A program made the translations under genes and the position numbers. The notes beneath the pieces were generated by a model. That model saw only the letters and a list, made by a program, of their open reading frames with translations. It was not told the DNA's origin and did no database searches. 64,000 bases of DNA, taken from Volvox africanus (taxonomy: Eukaryota > Chlorophyta > Chlorophyceae > Chlamydomonadales > Volvocaceae). Numbering within the stretch: the first letter of the stretch is position 1; the number at the start of each line of letters is the position of its first letter. Positions 53,872 through 64,000 of this stretch are shown here, piece by piece. Location: contig BSDZ01000101.1 of NCBI GenBank assembly GCA_030268105.1, positions 186,001 to 250,000 on the forward strand, read 5' to 3'.

Positions 53872-55536
53872 CATTCCGCATGCACCAGCGGCCCATCCCC
53901 ATACCCTCATCCGTACCCGCGCGCACAGCATCACCTACGTACATACATACCCACCGCTAAAGCTACAGCGCCCACACACCATCCTGCTCGATATTCAATC
54001 CAAGCATGCTGAAGTCTCATGTCTGACCGGGACGAAGCACAGCGCGCGCAGGGAGGGAGGTGTTGTATCCCTCTTCACTGCTCATGCACTGATCTGCATG
54101 TCTCAACATGAAGTGCCAATGATGATGCGCTCACGCAACAAGACAAACGCATCATGATGAGATTCAGGGACAGAGGAAGACTTTAGGAGGAGTGAAAGAG
54201 TCACAACTTCCGATCCAAAATATGAGATGCGGACGTGATGGCTATCGGAGCGGAGTCCAGGCTGTTGTACCACGGTTCGATCGCTGCCCATGCAGAGGTA
54301 GACTCGAGTCCACCGAGGTATGAGCAGACATGGCATACGCAAACGAGTGTGACATATACGCGTATATCTAACTTGATTAACATTCCGCACCGCTACTTGT
54401 GGCATCGCGCTGTCAGTCACGTACGTTTGACTTATAGTCAACATCGATGCACGACACCATTATGGCATAATCCATCAAGTAATAATATTCGATATATTAT
54501 TACATCATTCGTAGCATGGATAGGGCGTGCACACGGGTATGCGGTGATCGCGATGGTTCGTCGGCAACCAAGTATCAATATTCGGACTTCCGCACCTTGC
54601 ATACGTTGTAACTGTATGCGACAATCCCATGATTTATGCGACAATCATAAGAACACTTTGAAAGTCCTCACACTTGGGATCGGGATCCAGTGTGACTTGT
54701 ACTGCACATCAGCATCGTGAGCATGATAGGTGCGAGGACGGACTAGCAAACGTGTCACCCATATTTGCACGCGGTGTATAGTGTCAATATCAAGACTTCC
54801 CGGCATTTATGCAGTGTGAATGGCGGAATATCAATATTCCGCCATTGTGTAGCTTAACCGCCATTGTCGTCACTACGATCATATCTCTTTCACACCATGA
54901 CACTTATGCCTTCGTGACCATGGTGTAGATAGCATTAGTATTATTAATCAGTATAAGTCTACGTGCGCTCTAAGATAGTTATTCCGTGATGCGTACGCCA
55001 ACTTGCCTTCACACAATATCTTGCACCTTGAGTCGCACTTCTCACACTGATGCATCGATCATGGATGTAAGCATGGATGTAATAATATAGCAAATGTTGT
55101 GGCGCACTTATCAAATTACGCCAATTATTGCCAAGCAACTACGTATGCCGGTTTGGTCCGCACATCATCAGATGTATATGCTGCAATATTGGTTATGCTG
55201 GCAGCGCCACACGCTTGCAACACCAATGTCGCCATGGAAATGATATTAAAAATTATAAGTATTTAAGTTATAATAATATGATAAGCTTGATTGATTGCGA
55301 CCATACATTGTACATGTGTGTACTTCAAGGTGTGCATGGATACATGTATGGCCAGTCTGCGCCTGTGTAATGAGAATGTGAGGTACAGGTGTGTACATGT
55401 AGAAGTGATGAGTAGTCATGTTTCATTGATGGATGACAGTGGGTTTTGAAGTGGGATGTGAAGTCGTTGTTATGCAGGTCTCGCAAACAGGTCTCGACGA
55501 CAACTCTCCGCGGTGCCCTCCTCTTCACTCCGCGAG

Positions 55537-55609
55537 CGAGCCTACCAGGGATCGAACCTGGAATCTCCGGTTCCGTAGACCGGCGCTTTATCCATTAAGC
55601 CATAAGCCC
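55537..55609 (-). tRNA. tRNA-Arg(ACG), intact copy (1738-bp unit)
   Basis: Same gene sequence as 24267-24339. Confidence 0.96.
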
Positions 55610-57274
55610 CATTCCGCATGCACCAGCGGCCCATCCCCATACCCTCATCCGTACCCGCGCGCACAGCATCACCTACGTACATACATACCCACCGCTAAAG
55701 CTACAGCGCCCACACACCATCCTGCTCGATATTCAATCCAAGCATGCTGAAGTCTCATGTCTGACCGGGACGAAGCACAGCGCGCGCAGGGAGGGAGGTG
55801 TTGTATCCCTCTTCACTGCTCATGCACTGATCTGCATGTCTCAACATGAAGTGCCAATGATGATGCGCTCACGCAACAAGACAAACGCATCATGATGAGA
55901 TTCAGGGACAGAGGAAGACTTTAGGAGGAGTGAAAGAGTCACAACTTCCGATCCAAAATATGAGATGCGGACGTGATGGCTATCGGAGCGGAGTCCAGGC
56001 TGTTGTACCACGGTTCGATCGCTGCCCATGCAGAGGTAGACTCGAGTCCACCGAGGTATGAGCAGACATGGCATACGCAAACGAGTGTGACATATACGCG
56101 TATATCTAACTTGATTAACATTCCGCACCGCTACTTGTGGCATCGCGCTGTCAGTCACGTACGTTTGACTTATAGTCAACATCGATGCACGACACCATTA
56201 TGGCATAATCCATCAAGTAATAATATTCGATATATTATTACATCATTCGTAGCATGGATAGGGCGTGCACACGGGTATGCGGTGATCGCGATGGTTCGTC
56301 GGCAACCAAGTATCAATATTCGGACTTCCGCACCTTGCATACGTTGTAACTGTATGCGACAATCCCATGATTTATGCGACAATCATAAGAACACTTTGAA
56401 AGTCCTCACACTTGGGATCGGGATCCAGTGTGACTTGTACTGCACATCAGCATCGTGAGCATGATAGGTGCGAGGACGGACTAGCAAACGTGTCACCCAT
56501 ATTTGCACGCGGTGTATAGTGTCAATATCAAGACTTCCCGGCATTTATGCAGTGTGAATGGCGGAATATCAATATTCCGCCATTGTGTAGCTTAACCGCC
56601 ATTGTCGTCACTACGATCATATCTCTTTCACACCATGACACTTATGCCTTCGTGACCATGGTGTAGATAGCATTAGTATTATTAATCAGTATAAGTCTAC
56701 GTGCGCTCTAAGATAGTTATTCCGTGATGCGTACGCCAACTTGCCTTCACACAATATCTTGCACCTTGAGTCGCACTTCTCACACTGATGCATCGATCAT
56801 GGATGTAAGCATGGATGTAATAATATAGCAAATGTTGTGGCGCACTTATCAAATTACGCCAATTATTGCCAAGCAACTACGTATGCCGGTTTGGTCCGCA
56901 CATCATCAGATGTATATGCTGCAATATTGGTTATGCTGGCAGCGCCACACGCTTGCAACACCAATGTCGCCATGGAAATGATATTAAAAATTATAAGTAT
57001 TTAAGTTATAATAATATGATAAGCTTGATTGATTGCGACCATACATTGTACATGTGTGTACTTCAAGGTGTGCATGGATACATGTATGGCCAGTCTGCGC
57101 CTGTGTAATGAGAATGTGAGGTACAGGTGTGTACATGTAGAAGTGATGAGTAGTCATGTTTCATTGATGGATGACAGTGGGTTTTGAAGTGGGATGTGAA
57201 GTCGTTGTTATGCAGGTCTCGCAAACAGGTCTCGACGACAACTCTCCGCGGTGCCCTCCTCTTCACTCCGCGAG

Positions 57275-57347
57275 CGAGCCTACCAGGGAGCGAACCTGGA
57301 ATCTCCGGTTCCGTAGACCGGCGCTTTATCCATTAAGCCATAAGCCC
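57275..57347 (-). tRNA. tRNA-Arg(ACG), T-loop A58C copy
   Basis: Anticodon ACG and a paired D stem, but A58 is C (window 57290), the same change as in units 1 and 3. It hits the B box and the m1A58 site. Unlike units 1 and 3 it has the normal D stem and discriminator G, so the change either recurred or came by conversion of a short tract. Confidence 0.85.
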
Positions 57348-59012
57348 CATTCCGCATGCACCAGCGGCCCATCCCCATACCCTCATCCGTACCCGCGCGC
57401 ACAGCATCACCTACGTACATACATACCCACCGCTAAAGCTACAGCGCCCACACACCATCCTGCTCGATATTCAATCCAAGCATGCTGAAGTCTCATGTCT
57501 GACCGGGACGAAGCACAGCGCGCGCAGGGAGGGAGGTGTTGTATCCCTCTTCACTGCTCATGCACTGATCTGCATTTCTCAACATGAAGTGCCAATGATG
57601 ATGCGCTCACGCAACAAGACAAACGCATCATGATGAGATTCAGGGACAGAGGAAGACTTTAGGAGGAGTGAAAGAGTCACAACTTCCGATCCAAAATATG
57701 AGATGCGGACGTGATGGCTATCGGAGCGGAGTCCAGGCTGTTGTACCACGGTTCGATCGCTGCCCATGCAGAGGTAGACTCGAGTCCACCGAGGTATGAG
57801 CAGACATGGCATACGCAAACGAGTGTGACATATACGCGTATATCTAACTTGATTAACATTCCGCACCGCTACTTGTGGCATCGCGCTGTCAGTCACGTAC
57901 GTTTGACTTATAGTCAACATCGATGCACGACACCATTATGGCATAATCCATCAAGTAATAATATTCGATATATTATTACATCATTCGTAGCATGGATAGG
58001 GCGTGCACACGGGTATGCGGTGATCGCGATGGTTAGTCGGCAACCAAGTATCAATATTCGGACTTCCGCACCTTGCATACGTTGTAACTGTATGCGACAA
58101 TCCCATGATTTATGCGACAATCATAAGAACACTTTGAAAGTCCTCACACTTGGGATCGGGATCCAGTGTGACTTGTACTGCACATCAGCATCGTGAGCAT
58201 GATAGGTGCGAGGACGGACTAGCAAACGTGTCACCCATATTTGCACGCGGTGTATAGTGTCAATATCAAGACTTCCCGGCATTTATGCAGTGTGAATGGC
58301 GGAATATCAATATTCCGCCATTGTGTAGCTTAACCGCCATTGTCGTCACTACGATCATATCTCTTTCACACCATGACACTTATGCCTTCGTGACCATGGT
58401 GTAGATAGCATTAGTATTATTAATCAGTATAAGTCTACGTGCGCTCTAAGATAGTTATTCCGTGATGCGTACGCCAACTTGCCTTCACACAATATCTTGC
58501 ACCTTGAGTCGCACTTCTCACACTGATGCATCGATCATGGATGTAAGCATGGATGTAATAATATAGCAAATGTTGTGGCGCACTTATCAAATTACGCCAA
58601 TTATTGCCAAGCAACTACGTATGCCGGTTTGGTCCGCACATCATCAGATGTATATGCTGCAATATTGGTTATGCTGGCAGCGCCACACGCTTGCAACACC
58701 AATGTCGCCATGGAAATGATATTAAAAATTATAAGTATTTAAGTTATAATAATATGATAAGCTTGATTGATTGCGACCATACATTGTACATGTGTGTACT
58801 TCAAGGTGTGCATGGATACATGTATGGCCAGTCTGCGCCTGTGTAATGAGAATGTGAGGTACAGGTGTGTACATGTAGAAGTGATGAGTAGTCATGTTTC
58901 ATTGATGGATGACAGTGGGTTTTGAAGTGGGATGTGAAGTCGTTGTTATGCAGGTCTCGCAAACAGGTCTCGACGACAACTCTCCGCGGTGCCCTCCTCT
59001 TCACTCCGCGAG

Positions 59013-59085
59013 CGAGCCTACCAGGGATCGAACCTGGAATCTCCGGTTCCGTAGACCGGCGCTTTATCCATTAAGCCATAAGCCC
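59013..59085 (-). tRNA. tRNA-Arg(ACG), intact copy (1738-bp unit)
   Basis: Same gene sequence as 24267-24339. Spacers on both sides carry the GGTTAGTCGG variant (58035 and 59773). Confidence 0.96.
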
Positions 59086-60750
59086 CATTCCGCATGCACC
59101 AGCGGCCCATCCCCATACCCTCATCCGTACCCGCGCGCACAGCATCACCTACGTACATACATACCCACCGCTAAAGCTACAGCGCCCACACACCATCCTG
59201 CTCGATATTCAATCCAAGCATGCTGAAGTCTCATGTCTGACCGGGACGAAGCACAGCGCGCGCAGGGAGGGAGGTGTTGTATCCCTCTTCACTGCTCATG
59301 CACTGATCTGCATGTCTCAACATGAAGTGCCAATGATGATGCGCTCACGCAACAAGACAAACGCATCATGATGAGATTCAGGGACAGAGGAAGACTTTAG
59401 GAGGAGTGAAAGAGTCACAACTTCCGATCCAAAATATGAGATGCGGACGTGATGGCTATCGGAGCGGAGTCCAGGCTGTTGTACCACGGTTCGATCGCTG
59501 CCCATGCAGAGGTAGACTCGAGTCCACCGAGGTATGAGCAGACATGGCATACGCAAACGAGTGTGACATATACGCGTATATCTAACTTGATTAACATTCC
59601 GCACCGCTACTTGTGGCATCGCGCTGTCAGTCACGTACGTTTGACTTATAGTCAACATCGATGCACGACACCATTATGGCATAATCCATCAAGTAATAAT
59701 ATTCGATATATTATTACATCATTCGTAGCATGGATAGGGCGTGCACACGGGTATGCGGTGATCGCGATGGTTAGTCGGCAACCAAGTATCAATATTCGGA
59801 CTTCCGCACCTTGCATACGTTGTAACTGTATGCGACAATCCCATGATTTATGCGACAATCATAAGAACACTTTGAAAGTCCTCACACTTGGGATCGGGAT
59901 CCAGTGTGACTTGTACTGCACATCAGCATCGTGAGCATGATAGGTGCGAGGACGGACTAGCAAACGTGTCACCCATATTTGCACGCGGTGTATAGTGTCA
60001 ATATCAAGACTTCCCGGCATTTATGCAGTGTGAATGGCGGAATATCAATATTCCGCCATTGTGTAGCTTAACCGCCATTGTCGTCACTACGATCATATCT
60101 CTTTCACACCATGACACTTATGCCTTCGTGACCATGGTGTAGATAGCATTAGTATTATTAATCAGTATAAGTCTACGTGCGCTCTAAGATAGTTATTCCG
60201 TGATGCGTACGCCAACTTGCCTTCACACAATATCTTGCACCTTGAGTCGCACTTCTCACACTGATGCATCGATCATGGATGTAAGCATGGATGTAATAAT
60301 ATAGCAAATGTTGTGGCGCACTTATCAAATTACGCCAATTATTGCCAAGCAACTACGTATGCCGGTTTGGTCCGCACATCATCAGATGTATATGCTGCAA
60401 TATTGGTTATGCTGGCAGCGCCACACGCTTGCAACACCAATGTCGCCATGGAAATGATATTAAAAATTATAAGTATTTAAGTTATAATAATATGATAAGC
60501 TTGATTGATTGCGACCATACATTGTACATGTGTGTACTTCAAGGTGTGCATGGATACATGTATGGCCAGTCTGCGCCTGTGTAATGAGAATGTGAGGTAC
60601 AGGTGTGTACATGTAGAAGTGATGAGTAGTCATGTTTCATTGATGGATGACAGTGGGTTTTGAAGTGGGATGTGAAGTCGTTGTTATGCAGGTCTCGCAA
60701 ACAGGTCTCGACGACAACTCTCCGCGGTGCCCTCCTCTTCACTCCGCGAG

Positions 60751-60823
60751 CGAGCCTACCAGGGATCGAACCTGGAATCTCCGGTTCCGTAGACCGGCGC
60801 TTTATCCATTAAGCCATAAGCCC
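60751..60823 (-). tRNA. tRNA-Arg(ACG), intact copy (1738-bp unit)
   Basis: Same gene sequence as 24267-24339. Confidence 0.96.
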
Positions 60824-62488
60824 CATTCCGCATGCACCAGCGGCCCATCCCCATACCCTCATCCGTACCCGCGCGCACAGCATCACCTACGTACATACAT
60901 ACCCACCGCTAAAGCTACAGCGCCCACACACCATCCTGCTCGATATTCAATCCAAGCATGCTGAAGTCTCATGTCTGACCGGGACGAAGCACAGCGCGCG
61001 CAGGGAGGGAGGTGTTGTATCCCTCTTCACTGCTCATGCACTGATCTGCATGTCTCAACATGAAGTGCCAATGATGATGCGCTCACGCAACAAGACAAAC
61101 GCATCATGATGAGATTCAGGGACAGAGGAAGACTTTAGGAGGAGTGAAAGAGTCACAACTTCCGATCCAAAATATGAGATGCGGACGTGATGGCTATCGG
61201 AGCGGAGTCCAGGCTGTTGTACCACGGTTCGATCGCTGCCCATGCAGAGGTAGACTCGAGTCCACCGAGGTATGAGCAGACATGGCATACGCAAACGAGT
61301 GTGACATATACGCGTATATCTAACTTGATTAACATTCCGCACCGCTACTTGTGGCATCGCGCTGTCAGTCACGTACGTTTGACTTATAGTCAACATCGAT
61401 GCACGACACCATTATGGCATAATCCATCAAGTAATAATATTCGATATATTATTACATCATTCGTAGCATGGATAGGGCGTGCACACGGGTATGCGGTGAT
61501 CGCGATGGTTCGTCGGCAACCAAGTATCAATATTCGGACTTCCGCACCTTGCATACGTTGTAACTGTATGCGACAATCCCATGATTTATGCGACAATCAT
61601 AAGAACACTTTGAAAGTCCTCACACTTGGGATCGGGATCCAGTGTGACTTGTACTGCACATCAGCATCGTGAGCATGATAGGTGCGAGGACGGACTAGCA
61701 AACGTGTCACCCATATTTGCACGCGGTGTATAGTGTCAATATCAAGACTTCCCGGCATTTATGCAGTGTGAATGGCGGAATATCAATATTCCGCCATTGT
61801 GTAGCTTAACCGCCATTGTCGTCACTACGATCATATCTCTTTCACACCATGACACTTATGCCTTCGTGACCATGGTGTAGATAGCATTAGTATTATTAAT
61901 CAGTATAAGTCTACGTGCGCTCTAAGATAGTTATTCCGTGATGCGTACGCCAACTTGCCTTCACACAATATCTTGCACCTTGAGTCGCACTTCTCACACT
62001 GATGCATCGATCATGGATGTAAGCATGGATGTAATAATATAGCAAATGTTGTGGCGCACTTATCAAATTACGCCAATTATTGCCAAGCAACTACGTATGC
62101 CGGTTTGGTCCGCACATCATCAGATGTATATGCTGCAATATTGGTTATGCTGGCAGCGCCACACGCTTGCAACACCAATGTCGCCATGGAAATGATATTA
62201 AAAATTATAAGTATTTAAGTTATAATAATATGATAAGCTTGATTGATTGCGACCATACATTGTACATGTGTGTACTTCAAGGTGTGCATGGATACATGTA
62301 TGGCCAGTCTGCGCCTGTGTAATGAGAATGTGAGGTACAGGTGTGTACATGTAGAAGTGATGAGTAGTCATGTTTCATTGATGGATGACAGTGGGTTTTG
62401 AAGTGGGATGTGAAGTCGTTGTTATGCAGGTCTCGCAAACAGGTCTCGACGACAACTCTCCGCGGTGCCCTCCTCTTCACTCCGCGAG

Positions 62489-62561
62489 CGAGCCTACCAG
62501 GGATCGAACCTGGAATCTCCGGTTCCGTAGACCGGCGCTTTATCCATTAAGCCATAAGCCC
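62489..62561 (-). tRNA. tRNA-Arg(ACG), intact copy (1738-bp unit)
   Basis: Same gene sequence as 24267-24339, the last tRNA in the window. The unit has the 63055 variant shared with 50890. Confidence 0.96.
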
Positions 62562-64000
62562 CATTCCGCATGCACCAGCGGCCCATCCCCATACCCTCAT
62601 CCGTACCCGCGCGCACAGCATCACCTACGTACATACATACCCACCGCTAAAGCTACAGCGCCCACACACCATCCTGCTCGATATTCAATCCAAGCATGCT
62701 GAAGTCTCATGTCTGACCGGGACGAAGCACAGCGCGCGCAGGGAGGGAGGTGTTGTATCCCTCTTCACTGCTCATGCACTGATCTGCATGTCTCAACATG
62801 AAGTGCCAATGATGATGCGCTCACGCAACAAGACAAACGCATCATGATGAGATTCAGGGACAGAGGAAGACTTTAGGAGGAGTGAAAGAGTCACAACTTC
62901 CGATCCAAAATATGAGATGCGGACGTGATGGCTATCGGAGCGGAGTCCAGGCTGTTGTACCACGGTTCGATCGCTGCCCATGCAGAGGTAGACTCGAGTC
63001 CACCGAGGTATGAGCAGACATGGCATACGCAAACGAGTGTGACATATACGCGTACATCTAACTTGATTAACATTCCGCACCGCTACTTGTGGCATCGCGC
63101 TGTCAGTCACGTACGTTTGACTTATAGTCAACATCGATGCACGACACCATTATGGCATAATCCATCAAGTAATAATATTCGATATATTATTACATCATTC
63201 GTAGCATGGATAGGGCGTGCACACGGGTATGCGGTGATCGCGATGGTTCGTCGGCAACCAAGTATCAATATTCGGACTTCCGCACCTTGCATACGTTGTA
63301 ACTGTATGCGACAATCCCATGATTTATGCGACAATCATAAGAACACTTTGAAAGTCCTCACACTTGGGATCGGGATCCAGTGTGACTTGTACTGCACATC
63401 AGCATCGTGAGCATGATAGGTGCGAGGACGGACTAGCAAACGTGTCACCCATATTTGCACGCGGTGTATAGTGTCAATATCAAGACTTCCCGGCATTTAT
63501 GCAGTGTGAATGGCGGAATATCAATATTCCGCCATTGTGTAGCTTAACCGCCATTGTCGTCACTACGATCATATCTCTTTCACACCATGACACTTATGCC
63601 TTCGTGACCATGGTGTAGATAGCATTAGTATTATTAATCAGTATAAGTCTACGTGCGCTCTAAGATAGTTATTCCGTGATGCGTACGCCAACTTGCCTTC
63701 ACACAATATCTTGCACCTTGAGTCGCACTTCTCACACTGATGCATCGATCATGGATGTAAGCATGGATGTAATAATATAGCAAATGTTGTGGCGCACTTA
63801 TCAAATTACGCCAATTATTGCCAAGCAACTACGTATGCCGGTTTGGTCCGCACATCATCAGATGTATATGCTGCAATATTGGTTATGCTGGCAGCGCCAC
63901 ACGCTTGCAACACCAATGTCGCCATGGAAATGATATTAAAAATTATAAGTATTTAAGTTATAATAATATGATAAGCTTGATTGATTGCGACCATACATTG

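Larger units (their letters stand above)
23929..64000. repeat. Right part of the 1737/1738-bp tandem array
   Basis: About 23 units starting inside the interrupted unit. Unit starts (same phase as position 1): 24849, 26586, 28323, 30060, 31797, 33534, 35271, 37008, 38745, 40482, 42219, 43956, 45693, 47430, 49168, 50906, 52643, 54381, 56119, 57857, 59595, 61333, 63071. The 1738-bp form has TTCATTGATGGATGAC in place of TTCATGTTGGATGAC; it first appears near 48473 and is in every later unit except the one at about 51950. Outside the tRNA gene each unit holds only the spacer described for the left part, including the 28-bp palindrome. The array continues past the right edge. Confidence 0.97.

Noticed and set aside
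1..64000. CRISPR array or bacterial replicon
   Set aside because: The repeats are 1.7 kb long with no spacers, and the tRNA and chromovirus are eukaryotic.
1..64000. 5S rRNA, U6 or spliced-leader gene within the unit
   Set aside because: I looked for recognisable 5S, U6 and spliced-leader motifs on both strands of the unit and found none. A covariance-model search would be decisive.

Overview
This window comes from a nuclear eukaryotic genome, most likely a protist or alga. The evidence is a tRNA gene with no encoded CCA and with internal Pol III A and B boxes, together with an intact chromodomain-bearing Ty3/gypsy (chromovirus) LTR retrotransposon. I cannot name the species. A module upstream of the protease in the retrotransposon resembles one I recall from algal and protist Ty3 elements, so an alga or related protist is my best guess (inference).

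The layout is simple. Positions 1-16455 and 23929-64000 are one tandem array of a 1737-bp unit (1738 bp in most units after about 48.4 kb), about 32.5 units in the window, running off both ends. Each unit carries one 73-nt tRNA-Arg gene on the minus strand (32 genes) and no credible protein gene. The remaining 1.66 kb of each unit is spacer, whose most striking element is a 28-bp near-perfect palindrome. Units are nearly identical, so the array is being homogenised. Enough point variants remain to trace blocks: units 1-4 carry mixed and partly damaged tRNAs, units 5-9 have anticodon GCG instead of ACG, and every unit right of the retrotransposon has ACG.

At 16456-23928 a 7473-bp retrotransposon, coding on the minus strand, is inserted in unit 10. 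It has two 825-bp LTRs that look identical, TG...CA ends, a 5-bp target duplication (CTGGC), a primer binding site, a polypurine tract, and intact gag and pol. Gag and pol are in the same frame, separated only by one UAG, with a 7-bp stem starting 7 nt downstream. This points to stop-codon readthrough, as in murine leukaemia virus, rather than frameshifting. Pol order is a Dam-like module, protease, reverse transcriptase, RNase H, integrase, GPY/F and chromodomain. All catalytic residues are visible, so the element is young and probably competent.

The points most worth following up are the array of tRNA-Arg genes itself, the block of GCG anticodons (normally avoided in eukaryotes), the lack of a Pol III terminator near the tRNA, and the gag-UAG-pol recoding site.
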